Part shown: in pieces, positions 31,977 to 40,558 of the stretch
How the letters are laid out: the number at the start of each line of letters is the position of its first letter
Position numbering within the stretch: position 1 is the first letter of the stretch
Assembly (NCBI GenBank): GCA_030602315.1
Contig: JAUVZY010000001.1
Span: 124,001-188,000, forward strand
Length of the DNA stretch: 64,000 nt
Source of the DNA: Pseudomonadaceae bacterium
GTDB taxonomy: Bacteria; Pseudomonadota; Gammaproteobacteria; Pseudomonadales; Pseudomonadaceae
Direction: 5' to 3'
The notes under the pieces: generated by a model
What the model saw: the letters and a program-made list of their open reading frames with translations, nothing else
The model's database searches: none
What the model was told of the DNA's origin: nothing
Translations under genes and position numbers: made by a program

Positions 31977-32333
31977 ATGAACCTGCCGTCTAATCTGGGT
32001 CCGCGAAACGGAATTCTCTCGCTGACGATCAAGGACAAGTCCGTCCTGTACGCCGCCTATATGCCGTTCGTGAAAAACGGTGGGCTGTTCATTCCAACCA
32101 ACAAGACTTACCGGCTGGGCGATGAGGTCTTCATGTTGCTGAACCTCATGGATGAGTCGGAAAAGATCCCGGTCGCCGGCAAAGTGGTGTGGATCACTCC
32201 CAAGGGTGCGCAGGGCAACCGTGCGGCCGGCATCGGCGTGCAGTTCAACGACGCCGACAGCATGGCGCGCAACAAGATCGAAACCTATCTCGCCGGCTCG
32301 CTGAAGTCCGACCGTCCGACCCATACCATGTGA
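31977..32333 (+). CDS. pilZ: PilZ type IV pilus biogenesis protein
   Basis: 118 residues, exactly the length of P. aeruginosa PilZ. GPRNGILSLTIKDKSVLYAAYMP opens here as GPRNGILSLT and KSVLYAAYMPF, followed by NGGLFIPTNKTYRLGDEVF and ending KSDRPTHTM. The RxxxR and (D/N)xSxxG residues that bind c-di-GMP in other PilZ domains are missing, as in the founding PilZ, which is needed for type IV pili through FimX/PilB contacts. GGAAGGAC precedes the ATG. A TAGAAT box overlaps the holB stop just upstream. Confidence 0.95.
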   Translation: MNLPSNLGPRNGILSLTIKDKSVLYAAYMPFVKNGGLFIPTNKTYRLGDEVFMLLNLMDESEKIPVAGKVVWITPKGAQGNRAAGIGVQFNDADSMARNKIETYLAGSLKSDRPTHTM

Positions 32334-32397
32334 TTGGCAAGCTCCTTTCGGGCGCAACCGGCTAGAATGGCGTTTTTCGCTGCCCTGGTTGCTCTCC

Positions 32398-33177
32398 ATG
32401 CTGGTCGATTCGCACTGTCACCTCGATCGTCTCGATCTCACCCTTCATCACGGTTCGCTCGACGCAGCGCTGCAGGCCGCACGCGAGCGTGGCGTGCAGC
32501 ATTTTCTCTGCATCGGTATCAACGCGGCCAACGCCTCGGCGGTGAAGGCGCTCACCGAACGTTACGAGGACGTCGACTGCTCGGTCGGCGTGCACCCGCT
32601 TGATCTGGAGCCGGGTGCCGAGCCGGCCCTGGATTGGCTGCTGAGTGAGCTGGCCCATCCGCATGTAGTGGCGATCGGCGAGACCGGGCTGGATTATCAC
32701 TACGAGCCAAAGTCGGCCGGTCGTCAGCAGGCGGCTTTTCGACTGCATCTCGAGGCGGCCCGGCAGACCGGCAAGCCGGTGATCGTGCATACCCGCGAAG
32801 CGCGGGCCGACACCCTGGCGCTGCTGCGCGAGGCGGCACTGCCCCAGGCCGGGGTAATGCATTGCTTCACCGAAGACTGGGAGATGGCCAAGGCGGCGCT
32901 CGACCTGGGCTTCTACATCTCCTTTTCGGGCATCGTCACCTTCCGCAATGCCGAGGCGCTGCGCGAGGTGGCCCGCCAGGTGCCGGCCGATCGGCTGCTG
33001 GTGGAAACCGACTCACCGTACCTTGCGCCGATTCCCTATCGCGGCAAGGCCAATCTCCCGCAATACGTGCGCGAGGTGGCCGAGTTTCTCGCCCAGCTGC
33101 GCGGCGAGCCCTTCGAGGCGTTCGCCGAACAGACCAGCGCCAACTTTCGTCGGCTGTTTCCCCTCGCACGCCTGTAA
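32398..33177 (+). CDS. tatD: TatD-family metal-dependent DNase/hydrolase
   Basis: 259 residues. Metal ligands are seen in order: DSHCHLD, GETGLDYHY, VIVHTREA, MHCFTEDW and ETDSPYLAPIPYRGK. TatD enzymes are 3'-5' exonucleases or hydrolases, here the YcfH type that is linked with holB in many genomes. ATG 32398 (MLVDSHCHLD) is preferred to the TTG nine bases earlier. A TAGAAT -10-like box lies at 32363-32368. It converges with the next gene, 3 bases apart. Confidence 0.94.
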   Translation: MLVDSHCHLDRLDLTLHHGSLDAALQAARERGVQHFLCIGINAANASAVKALTERYEDVDCSVGVHPLDLEPGAEPALDWLLSELAHPHVVAIGETGLDYHYEPKSAGRQQAAFRLHLEAARQTGKPVIVHTREARADTLALLREAALPQAGVMHCFTEDWEMAKAALDLGFYISFSGIVTFRNAEALREVARQVPADRLLVETDSPYLAPIPYRGKANLPQYVREVAEFLAQLRGEPFEAFAEQTSANFRRLFPLARL

Positions 33178-33180
33178 GGC

Positions 33181-34314
33181 TCAACCCGGTCGCAGCTGGG
33201 TCAGCAGGGCCAGGGTGTCTTCGATCACCTGAGGCGAAGTGTAAAAGTGCGGCGAAAAGCGTATGCCGCCGCCGCGCTGGGCGCAGATCACCTGTGCCTC
33301 CTTCAGTCGGTCGAACAGCGCCTGGTTGTCCCATCCCGCAAGGCGAAAGGTGACGATGCCCGAGCGGCGCTCGCGCCTCACCGGGCTGAGCAGAGTGAGC
33401 CCGGTGATACGCTGCATGCCTTCGTGCAGCCAGTCCACGCGCTCGGACAGCAGACGCTCGACGCTGTTCATGCCGATTTCTTCGAGCAGTGACAGACTCG
33501 CCTCCAGTGCCATGGCGCCGAGCAGGTTCGGGCTGCCGCATTCGAAGCGTCGCGCGCTACTCGCCGGTTGCCAGTCGCGCCGGTCATAGTCGCCGGCATG
33601 CTCCACCATGTGCCAGCCGAACTCGTGCAGCGTGAGCCGTTCGCGCAGGTCGGCGCGGCAATAGAAGACACCCAGTCCCTCCGGGCCGAGCATCCACTTG
33701 TGACCGTCGGCCATGGCGAAGGCACAGCGATTGGCGCTGGCATCGAAGGGCAGGGCGCCCAGTTGCTGGATGGCGTCGATGCACAGCAGTACGCCCCGTC
33801 GCTCGCATTCATGCCCCAGGCGTTCGAGATCCAGGCGCAGACCACTGGCGTATTGCACGGCGCTGATCGCCAGCAGGCGCGTGCGCGCGCCGCAGGCGGC
33901 CAGCAGATCGGCTTCAGGGTCGGCCCCGGCGAGGCTGACTTCACGTACCGATACGCCCTTGGGCGCCAACGCTTCCCAGACCAAGCGGTTGGATGGGAAT
34001 TCTTCGTCGCTGATCACCACTTCGTCGCCCTCGCGCCAGTCGAGGCCGAAGGCGACGAAGGACAGCGCTTCGGAGGTGTTCTTGACCAGCGCGATGTCAT
34101 CGCTGCTCGGCGCGTTGAGCAGGCGCTGCAGGCGTTCGCGCAGCTGGCGCTCCACCTTCAGCCAGTGCGGATAGTCGCGCGCGCCCTGGCGCATGTTTTC
34201 CTCGGCAAAGCGAGCCACAGCTCTGCTCGCGCGCGCAGGCCAGGGGGCGACGGCGGCGTGATTGAGATAGCGAAGGCCCGGCTGTTGGGCAAACTCATCG
34301 GCGATATTGGTCAT
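33181..34314 (-). CDS. Class V aminotransferase / cysteine desulfurase-like protein
   Basis: 377 residues of the NifS-like PLP fold. The cofactor lysine is Lys206 in ADGHKWMLGPEGLGVFY; the N-terminal LRYLNHAAVAPWP, SDEEFPSNRLVW and GSPNLLGAMALE match the family. The loop cysteine used by true cysteine desulfurases is not evident, so it is more probably a selenocysteine-lyase-like, kynureninase-like or epimerase-type member. Substrate unknown. Divergent from the DUF4823 lipoprotein gene with a 113-base gap. Confidence 0.85.
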   Translation of the reverse strand: MTNIADEFAQQPGLRYLNHAAVAPWPARASRAVARFAEENMRQGARDYPHWLKVERQLRERLQRLLNAPSSDDIALVKNTSEALSFVAFGLDWREGDEVVISDEEFPSNRLVWEALAPKGVSVREVSLAGADPEADLLAACGARTRLLAISAVQYASGLRLDLERLGHECERRGVLLCIDAIQQLGALPFDASANRCAFAMADGHKWMLGPEGLGVFYCRADLRERLTLHEFGWHMVEHAGDYDRRDWQPASSARRFECGSPNLLGAMALEASLSLLEEIGMNSVERLLSERVDWLHEGMQRITGLTLLSPVRRERRSGIVTFRLAGWDNQALFDRLKEAQVICAQRGGGIRFSPHFYTSPQVIEDTLALLTQLRPG

Positions 34315-34427
34315 GGCACACTCCGGCAGAGCAATTGCCGGGATGATAGACAGGCTTGGCCAAGATGGCCCAAAAACTGCTCTTGCGGCATATTCCGCCG
34401 AGTTTCCGGCACCTGGAGTGGCGCGTG

Positions 34428-35030
34428 ATGCGAATAGTGATTGTAGGACTGCTGCTGGCAGCGCTCGGTGGCTGCATGAAGGTGAGTGACATGGCCGAGG
34501 CGACCGGTTACCACCTGCGCGATGCCGGGGTGCTTGACCATAGCCGCATGCAGCGGGCGAGTGGTTGGCGCCTGCAGGCCGATTCCAGCATTTTCATCGC
34601 GCAAGGCCATTTCGTGCCGCCGGGCAACGCCTATCCGCGCCCGAATGTGGTGGCCGAAGAAGCCTTCAAGGGGTTTGTCGAATATTTCCCGCTGGTGCGC
34701 CGAGCGCCTGTTCCGCTTGGTCTGGCTGAGGCGCTGGAGCAGGCCCGAGACGCTGGCGCGCATTACCTGCTGTATACCCGCTTCGCCGCCGCCGATGATC
34801 GCATCGGCAGCTACGAGGAGTGGGATGAGCAGCGCGCGGTCGATCGACTGGGCGTGGATCGTGGCGTGGTGCAGTTGATGCTGCTGGAAGTGAGCACCCG
34901 CTATCTGGTCGACACGGCACGTATCAGTGCCCGTGGCGGTCTCATCTCCATCTATGACGCCCGGCCCGAGGACCTGTTGCAGCGCCCGTTCCGGGACTAT
35001 GCGCAGCGGCTACTCGGCCTGAGCCGCTGA
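34428..35030 (+). CDS. DUF4823 lipoprotein
   Basis: 200 residues. A short signal sequence ends with the lipobox LGGC (MRIVIVGLLLAALGGC). The mature part contains HYLLYTRFAAADDRIG and VQLMLLEVSTRYLVDTARISARGGLISIYD (split in the protein by RVVQL) consistent with the DUF4823 family of Pseudomonas lipoproteins. Function unknown. The residue after Cys is Met, so outer-membrane sorting is likely. ATG 34428 is chosen because it places the lipobox correctly; GGAG lies upstream. Followed after 10 bases by the DUF1285 gene. Confidence 0.82.
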   Translation: MRIVIVGLLLAALGGCMKVSDMAEATGYHLRDAGVLDHSRMQRASGWRLQADSSIFIAQGHFVPPGNAYPRPNVVAEEAFKGFVEYFPLVRRAPVPLGLAEALEQARDAGAHYLLYTRFAAADDRIGSYEEWDEQRAVDRLGVDRGVVQLMLLEVSTRYLVDTARISARGGLISIYDARPEDLLQRPFRDYAQRLLGLSR

Positions 35031-35040
35031 GGAGGCGACG

Positions 35041-35577
35041 ATGAACGAGGGGCGTCCGGAGCAGTTGCTGGCGCAGTTGGCCGCATCTGCTGGCGCCACA
35101 CCGCCGGAGCACTGGTCCCCGCCGTATTGCGGTGAGCTGGACCTGCGCATCGCCCGCGACGGACAGTGGTACTACCAGGGCGAGCCGATCCGGCGTGAGT
35201 CGCTGATATGCCTGTTCGCCAGTGTGTTGCGCCGCGAGGGCGAGCGCTACTACCTGGTGACCCCGGTGGAGAAGGTCGGCATCCAGGTCGAGGATGCGCC
35301 GTTCGTTGCGATCGACGTGGAGGTGGAGCGCGAGGGCAAGGCACAACGCCTGACCTTTCTGACCGGGCAGGGCGAGCGCATCAGTGCCGGGCCGGGGCAT
35401 CCCCTGCGCGTGGCGATTGCGGCCGATGGCGAGCCGCGTCCTTACCTTGAAGTGCGTGCCGGGCTGGAGGCGCTGATCCATCGCAATGTGTTCTACCGCC
35501 TGGCCGCGCTGGCGGTGAGCCAAGGGGCGGTGTGCGGGGTGTGGAGCGACGGCCAGTTCTTTGCCCTGGAGGGCTGA
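35041..35577 (+). CDS. DUF1285 protein
   Basis: 178 residues, soluble, no signal peptide. Conserved pieces are WSPPYCGELDLRIARDG, WYYQGEPIRRESL, FLVTPVEK-like YLVTPVEKVGIQVEDAPF and the C-terminal VWSDGQFFALEG. DUF1285 structures are known but function is not. GAGGCGACG precedes the ATG. Part of a two-gene unit with the DUF4823 lipoprotein and ended by a perfect palindrome. Confidence 0.85.
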   Translation: MNEGRPEQLLAQLAASAGATPPEHWSPPYCGELDLRIARDGQWYYQGEPIRRESLICLFASVLRREGERYYLVTPVEKVGIQVEDAPFVAIDVEVEREGKAQRLTFLTGQGERISAGPGHPLRVAIAADGEPRPYLEVRAGLEALIHRNVFYRLAALAVSQGAVCGVWSDGQFFALEG

Positions 35578-35580
35578 AAC

Positions 35581-35609
35581 GAAGAAGGCTCCCGCGGGAG
35601 CCTTTCTTC
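35581..35609. terminator. Bidirectional terminator between DUF1285 gene and ETF-QO gene
   Basis: A perfect palindrome at 35585-35604 (AAGGCTCCCG and its complement) with A-rich bases before and TTTCTTC after. It lies between two convergent genes and can serve both. Confidence 0.85.
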
Positions 35610-35617
35610 GTTCTTGC

Positions 35618-37273
35618 TTACATGTTGGGGTAGTTCGGCCCGCCGGTGCCTTCCGGCGGTACCCAGGTGATGTTCTGCGCCGGGTCCTTGATGTCGCAGG
35701 TCTTGCAGTGCACGCAGTTCTGCGCATTGATCTGGAAGCGCTTGCTGCCATCGTCATTGCTGACCACTTCGTACACCCCGGCCGGGCAGTAGCGCTGCGC
35801 CGGTTCGTCGTAGAGCGGCAGGTTCTTTTCGAGCGGGATCGACGCATCGGCCAGCTTCAGATGGACCGGCTGGTCTTCCTCGTGGTTGGTATTGGAGAGG
35901 AATACCGAGGACAGCTTGTCGAAGCTGATCACCCCGTCGGGCCTGGGGTAGTCGATCTTCTTCGACTCGGCGGCACGCTTCAGGCAGGCGTGATCGGGCT
36001 TGGTGTCGTGCAGCGTGAAGGGGATCTTGCCGCCGAACAGGTTCTGGTCGATGAAGTTGAACGCGCCGCCCTTTATCGCCCCCCACTTGTGGATGGCGGG
36101 GCCGAAGTTGCGGCTGGCGTACAACTCCTCGTACAGCCAGCTTTGCTTGAAGGCTTGTTCGTAGGCGCTGAGCTCTTCGCCGCCGTCGCGCCCGGCGATC
36201 AGGGCGTCGGCGATGGTTTCGGCGGCCAGCATGCCGGACTTCATCGCCGTGTGGCTGCCCTTGATCTTGGCAAAATTCAGGGTGCCGGCGTCGCAGCCGA
36301 TCAGAATCGCGCCCTTGACGGCCATCTTCGGCAGGCAGTTCAGGCCGCCCTTGGTGATGGCACGCGCGCCGTAGGCTACGCGCTTGCCGCCTTCGAGGTA
36401 CTGCTTGATCACCGGGTGGTGCTTGTAGCGTTGGAATTCGTCGAACGGCGACAGATACGGGTTCTGGTAGGACAGGTCGACGATCAGGCCGACCACCACC
36501 TGGTTGTTCTCCAGGTGATAAAGGAAGGAGCCGCCGGTGTTGTCATCGTCCAGCGGCCAGCCGGCGGTATGCACCACCAGGCCCGGCTGATGCTTGGCCG
36601 GGTCGATGTCCCACAGCTCCTTGATGCCGATGGCGTAGTGCTGCGGGTCGGCGCCGGCGGCGAGCTGAAAGCGCTGGATCAGCTGCTTGCCGATATGCCC
36701 GCGGCTGCCTTCGGCGAACAGCGTGTACTTGGCGCGCAGCTCCATGCCCGGGGTGTACATGCCAGGTTTGGGTTGACCTTCGCGGTCGATGCCCATGTCG
36801 CCGGTGACGATGCCGCGCACCACGCCGTCTTCGTCGATCAGCGCTTCCTGGGCGGCGAAGCCCGGATAGATCTCCACGCCGAGGTTCTCTGCCTGCTGGG
36901 CCAGCCAGCGGCACAGATTACCCAGGGAGATGATGTAGTTGCCCTGGTTGTGCATGGTCTTGGGCACGATGGCGCCTGGCAGCTTGCGCGCGTTCAGCGC
37001 GTCCTTGAGCAGGTAGATGTCGTCGTGCGTGACAGGCGTATTCAGTGGCGCGCCGAGGGCTTTCCAGTCGGGGAACAGCTCCTCCAGCGCGCGCGGCTCG
37101 AAAACCGCGCCGGAGAGAATGTGCGCACCTACCTCGGAACCTTTCTCGACGACACAGACACTGATGTCCTGACCGGCCAGTGCGGCCTTCTGCTTCAGCC
37201 GACAGGCCGCCGACAGGCCCGCCGGGCCGGCGCCGACGATGACCACGTCGAATTCCATGTATTCGCGTTCCAT
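35618..37273 (-). CDS. Electron transfer flavoprotein-ubiquinone oxidoreductase
   Basis: 551 residues. FAD-binding VVIVGAGPAGLSAACRL at the N-terminus, the ubiquinone-binding central region, and C-terminal 4Fe-4S cysteines in RYCPAGVYEV and CVHCKTCDIKDP followed by TWVPPEGTGGPNYPNM are clear. The enzyme passes electrons from reduced ETF, made in fatty-acid and amino-acid oxidation, to ubiquinone at the inner membrane. AGGAGAG precedes the start. Divergent from etfB-etfA, its electron donor. Confidence 0.97.
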   Translation of the reverse strand: MEREYMEFDVVIVGAGPAGLSAACRLKQKAALAGQDISVCVVEKGSEVGAHILSGAVFEPRALEELFPDWKALGAPLNTPVTHDDIYLLKDALNARKLPGAIVPKTMHNQGNYIISLGNLCRWLAQQAENLGVEIYPGFAAQEALIDEDGVVRGIVTGDMGIDREGQPKPGMYTPGMELRAKYTLFAEGSRGHIGKQLIQRFQLAAGADPQHYAIGIKELWDIDPAKHQPGLVVHTAGWPLDDDNTGGSFLYHLENNQVVVGLIVDLSYQNPYLSPFDEFQRYKHHPVIKQYLEGGKRVAYGARAITKGGLNCLPKMAVKGAILIGCDAGTLNFAKIKGSHTAMKSGMLAAETIADALIAGRDGGEELSAYEQAFKQSWLYEELYASRNFGPAIHKWGAIKGGAFNFIDQNLFGGKIPFTLHDTKPDHACLKRAAESKKIDYPRPDGVISFDKLSSVFLSNTNHEEDQPVHLKLADASIPLEKNLPLYDEPAQRYCPAGVYEVVSNDDGSKRFQINAQNCVHCKTCDIKDPAQNITWVPPEGTGGPNYPNM

Positions 37274-37568
37274 AGGGGAGGCTCTCCTACTGGCTCTGTA
37301 TAAAGGGCGGAATCATCCATGGTTCTGCCGCGAAACCGCGCATTATATATGCCTGCCGCGTTTGATCCAGCCTTGCGCGGCTCGCCGGGCGGCGACGCGG
37401 CAGGCCGGCGACAGCCTGGCCGGGTGGGCAACGCGGCTTGTTTGTTGACCCTCCGCAGGGCTGCGGTCAAGATACGGCCGGTTCACGTCGAGCCTTCCCA
37501 TCCAGCGGCCAGTCGAGGTCGCCCGTCCGGGCGCCGACGCAACCTATTCAATGAAAGACGAGGAATCC
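37274..37568. other. Divergent regulatory region between ETF-QO and etfB
   Basis: A 295-base gap with no gene. On the minus strand an AT-rich TATAAT (around 37342-37351) may be the -10 for the ETF-QO gene, without a clear -35. On the plus strand a candidate etfB promoter with inverted repeats lies at 37445-37473. No hairpin terminator is seen. Confidence 0.5.
37445..37473 (+). promoter_or_regulatory. Candidate etfB promoter inside an inverted repeat
   Basis: TTGACC (37445-37450), 17-base spacer and CAAGAT (37468-37473). TTGACC is matched by GGTCAA at 37465-37470, and CCGCAG (37453-37458) by CTGCGG (37461-37466). The -10 match is only moderate. Confidence 0.4.
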
Positions 37569-38318
37569 ATGAAGGTTCTTGTAGCTGTCAAACGCGTGGT
37601 CGACTACAACGTCAAGGTCCGGGTCAAGCCGGACAACTCCGGCGTGGACCTGGCCAACGTCAAGATGTCGATGAACCCCTTCTGCGAGATCGCCGTGGAA
37701 GAGGCGGTGCGCCTGAAGGAAAAGGGCGTGGCCAGCGAGATCGTGGTGGTGACCATCGGTGCGACCGCTGCCCAGGAGCAGCTGCGTACCGCCCTGGCCC
37801 TGGGCGCCGACCGCGCCATCCTGGTCGAACACAATGACGAGCTCGGTTCGCTCGCCGTGGCCAAGCTGCTCAAGGCTGTGGTCGACAAGGAGCAGCCGCA
37901 GTTGGTCATCCTCGGCAAGCAGGCGATCGACAGCGACAACAACCAGACCGGCCAGATGCTCGCGGCGCTGACCGGCTACGGGCAGGGCACCTTCGCCTCG
38001 AAGGTCGAAGTGGCCGACGGCAAGGTGAACGTCACCCGGGAGATCGACGGCGGACTGCAAACGGTCGCGTTGAACCTGCCGGCGATCGTCACCACCGATC
38101 TGCGCTTGAACGAGCCGCGTTACGCCTCGCTGCCCAATATCATGAAGGCCAAGAAAAAGCCTCTGGAAACCGTCACCCCCGATGCGCTGGGCGTGTCCAT
38201 CACCTCCACCGTCAAGACCCTCAAGGTCGAGACGCCGGCTGCACGCAAGGCCGGCATCAAGGTGAGCTCGGTGGCCGAGCTGGTGGACAAGCTGAAGAAC
38301 GAGGCGAAGGTAATCTAA
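37569..38318 (+). CDS. etfB: Electron transfer flavoprotein beta subunit
   Basis: 249 residues. [38 protein letters not shown], the AMP/FAD-contact [16 protein letters not shown] and [21 protein letters not shown] (split at RYASLP) identify EtfB. With EtfA it accepts electrons from acyl-CoA and amino-acid dehydrogenases. ATG 37569 follows GACGAGGA; the ATG at 37551 in the same frame is not preferred. etfA follows with no gap. Confidence 0.97.
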   Translation: MKVLVAVKRVVDYNVKVRVKPDNSGVDLANVKMSMNPFCEIAVEEAVRLKEKGVASEIVVVTIGATAAQEQLRTALALGADRAILVEHNDELGSLAVAKLLKAVVDKEQPQLVILGKQAIDSDNNQTGQMLAALTGYGQGTFASKVEVADGKVNVTREIDGGLQTVALNLPAIVTTDLRLNEPRYASLPNIMKAKKKPLETVTPDALGVSITSTVKTLKVETPAARKAGIKVSSVAELVDKLKNEAKVI

Positions 38319-39248
38319 ATGGCAATCCTGGTAATCGCAGAACACAACAACGCGGTGCTGGGCGCCGCTACCCTGAACACCGTGGCAGCTGCCAAGCAGA
38401 TCGGTGGCGACGTCCACCTGCTGGTCGCTGGTGCCGGTTGTGCCGCAGTGGCCGATGCCGCTGCCAAGATCGAAGGAGTGGCCAAGGTGCTGCTCGCCGA
38501 TGACGCAGCCTACGCCCACCAGCTGCCGGAAAACCTCGCCCCGCTGGTCGCCGGTCTGGCCAAGGGCTACTCCCATGTGCTGGCGCCGGCCACCACCAAC
38601 GGCAAGAACTACCTGCCGCGCGTAGCGGCGCTGCTGGATGTCGACCAGATTTCCGACATCCTGTCCGTGGAAGGTGCCGATACCTTCACCCGGCCGATCT
38701 ATGCCGGCAACGCGATTGCCACGGTGCAGTCCAGCGCCCCGATCAAGGTGATCACCGTGCGTGCCACCGGCTTCGATCCGGTCGCCGCCGAAGGTGGCGC
38801 CGCAGCCATCGAAGCGCTCGCCGGCCAGGGCGATGCCGGCGTTTCAGCGTTTGTCAGCGAGGAGCTGGCCAAATCCGATCGCCCGGAACTGAGTTCGGCG
38901 AAGATCGTTATTTCCGGTGGCCGTGGCCTGCTCAACGGCGAGAATTTCCAGATGCTTTACAAGCTGGCCGACAAGCTCGGCGCGGCGGTAGGCGCCTCCC
39001 GCGCCGCGGTCGATGCCGGCTTTGTGCCGAACGACCTGCAGGTGGGGCAGACCGGCAAGATCGTCGCCCCGGATCTGTACATCGCCGTGGGCATCTCCGG
39101 CGCCATCCAGCACCTGGCTGGGATGAGCAGCTCCAAGGTGATTGTGGCGATCAACAAGGACGAAGAGGCGCCGATCTTCCAGGTCGCCGATTACGGCCTG
39201 GTGGGCGATCTGTTCGAGATCGTGCCGGAGCTCGAGCGTCAGCTCTGA
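38319..39248 (+). CDS. etfA: Electron transfer flavoprotein alpha subunit
   Basis: 309 residues. The C-terminal FAD domain shows [48 protein letters not shown] and [21 protein letters not shown] (written in parts here), typical of EtfA. It binds the FAD that moves electrons to the ETF-QO encoded divergently. The ATG directly follows the etfB stop. A hairpin terminator lies 34 bases after the stop. Confidence 0.98.
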   Translation: MAILVIAEHNNAVLGAATLNTVAAAKQIGGDVHLLVAGAGCAAVADAAAKIEGVAKVLLADDAAYAHQLPENLAPLVAGLAKGYSHVLAPATTNGKNYLPRVAALLDVDQISDILSVEGADTFTRPIYAGNAIATVQSSAPIKVITVRATGFDPVAAEGGAAAIEALAGQGDAGVSAFVSEELAKSDRPELSSAKIVISGGRGLLNGENFQMLYKLADKLGAAVGASRAAVDAGFVPNDLQVGQTGKIVAPDLYIAVGISGAIQHLAGMSSSKVIVAINKDEEAPIFQVADYGLVGDLFEIVPELERQL

Positions 39249-39281
39249 TTGCTGTTGGCCGGTGCGCCTCGCGCCTTCCTC

Positions 39282-39304
39282 AAGCCCGCGCGAGCGGGCT
39301 TTTT
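39282..39304 (+). terminator. Terminator after etfA
   Basis: AAGCCCGC (39282-39289), loop GCGA, GCGGGCTT (39294-39301) followed by further T residues. Ends the etfBA unit before the exported-protein operon. Confidence 0.88.
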
Positions 39305-39368
39305 GGTGCGTTGAGGAAACGCCGTCGGTGCTAACATGAGTGCGTTTTTTCATCACCCAGGAGCCTCC

Positions 39369-40199
39369 ATGCGCGTCGCTTCTTTGCTGGGATCGATCGT
39401 GCTGGCCGCCGGGTTCATGTTGCCCCTGGCGGCCTCCGCGGCAGGTAAGTGCGAGCGGCTGATCGCCACGGGAGCGGTGGATAACCCGCCTTTCCTCTGG
39501 CGCGATCCCGAGCAGCCCGAGCGCCTGGTGGGCGCCAGCGCCGACCTGGCCCGTCAGATCGCCGAATCCATCGGCGTGAAGCTCGAGCTGCTGCCGTTCG
39601 GCACAGCCGCCCAGGCGCGCGCCGAAGTGGTCGCCGGGCGCGCCGACCTGCTGCTGGACGCCGCGCTACTGAGCGAGCACCTCAACACGATGGACTTCGT
39701 GCATCCGCCGATCGCCTCGCTACAGGTGCTTCCCTGGGTGCGCGACGAGCAGAGCATCGCTTACAGCAGTCGCGAGGACCTGGCTGGCCAGCCGGGCATG
39801 CGGCTCGAAGGCGTCAGCCTGGGCGACCAGTTCGACGCCTTCGCCAAGGCGAATCTGAACCTCGCCACCACCGCCGACCTGAGCGAGGGGTTGCAGGCGC
39901 TGGCGGACGGTCGCGTTGCCTACCTGCTGCATGAGCGCTATGCGACGATCGCTGGTGCCGCGTCCATGGGGCTCGTCGACAGTCTGCAAGTGCTCGAGCC
40001 GCCGGTGCTGAGCAAGGGGATGCACCTTGCCGTCAGCCACAACTCGGCCTGCAACGATCCCTGGTTGCGTGGCCAGCTGGCGCTTCGGATGACCGAGCTG
40101 AGCGCCGCTGGAATCCCCCGAAAGCTGATTGCCGAAAACCTCGAGCGCTGGCTGGAGCAGCAGCGCCAGCTCACGCCCGAGGCCCCCATTCAGGACTGA
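39369..40199 (+). CDS. Periplasmic solute-binding protein, family 3-like
   Basis: 276 residues. A signal peptide of about 24 residues ends in AASAAGKCERL. The mature part resembles amino-acid-type SBP_bac_3 receptors: GAVDNPPFLWRD, ADLARQIAESIGVKLELLPFG, AGRADLLLDAALLSEH and DGRVAYLLHERYATI. No permease or ATPase gene is adjacent, so it may not serve a standard ABC transporter; orphan members can act as sensors. ATG 39369 follows CAGGAGCC; the upstream ATG at 39336 would spoil the signal peptide. It starts a tight four-gene set of exported proteins. Confidence 0.82.
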   Translation: MRVASLLGSIVLAAGFMLPLAASAAGKCERLIATGAVDNPPFLWRDPEQPERLVGASADLARQIAESIGVKLELLPFGTAAQARAEVVAGRADLLLDAALLSEHLNTMDFVHPPIASLQVLPWVRDEQSIAYSSREDLAGQPGMRLEGVSLGDQFDAFAKANLNLATTADLSEGLQALADGRVAYLLHERYATIAGAASMGLVDSLQVLEPPVLSKGMHLAVSHNSACNDPWLRGQLALRMTELSAAGIPRKLIAENLERWLEQQRQLTPEAPIQD

Positions 40200-40204
40200 G
40201 TTTC

Positions 40205-40558
40205 GTGAAGCGATTGTTTTTCTCATGTGTGCTCGGCCTGCCCTGGTTGGCCGGTTGCGCCAACCACCCAGCACCGAACGAGCAGTTGCGCCTGACCGAT
40301 CAGGCGCTGGCGCAGGCGCGTGCGGTCGGGGCGAGCGAGGTCTCGGCTGAGCTGATGCTGGCTGAGCGCAAGCGTGACGAGGCAGCCGAGGCGCTGGCCG
40401 AGGGCGATCACAAGCGCGCGCGCATGCTCGCTGAGCAGGCCGAGCTGGACGCGCGCCTGGCCGAAGCCCGGGCGCTGCAGGATAAGATCGAGGCGCAGGC
40501 GGCCCATCTCTCTCGACGGATCGAGCGTCTGCGCGGTGAGTTGAGAGGTGGCCAGTGA
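40205..40558 (+). CDS. DUF4398-type coiled-coil lipoprotein
   Basis: 117 residues. Signal sequence with lipobox LAGC (LPWLAGCANHPAP), then a highly charged, Ala/Glu/Arg-rich helical region of about 90 residues (LMLAERKRDEAAEALAEGD, RMLAEQAELDARLAEARAL) that should form a coiled coil. The pattern fits DUF4398. Function unknown; such proteins lie before OmpA-like genes in Pseudomonas. Start is GTG, 5 bases after the binding-protein gene. Its TGA overlaps the next ATG by one base (TGATG). Confidence 0.8.
   Translation: MKRLFFSCVLGLPWLAGCANHPAPNEQLRLTDQALAQARAVGASEVSAELMLAERKRDEAAEALAEGDHKRARMLAEQAELDARLAEARALQDKIEAQAAHLSRRIERLRGELRGGQ

Noticed and set aside
32341-32368. Complete sigma-70 promoter before tatD
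   Set aside because: Only the TAGAAT -10 is present; the nearest TTGGCA is 23 bases away, too far for a -35.
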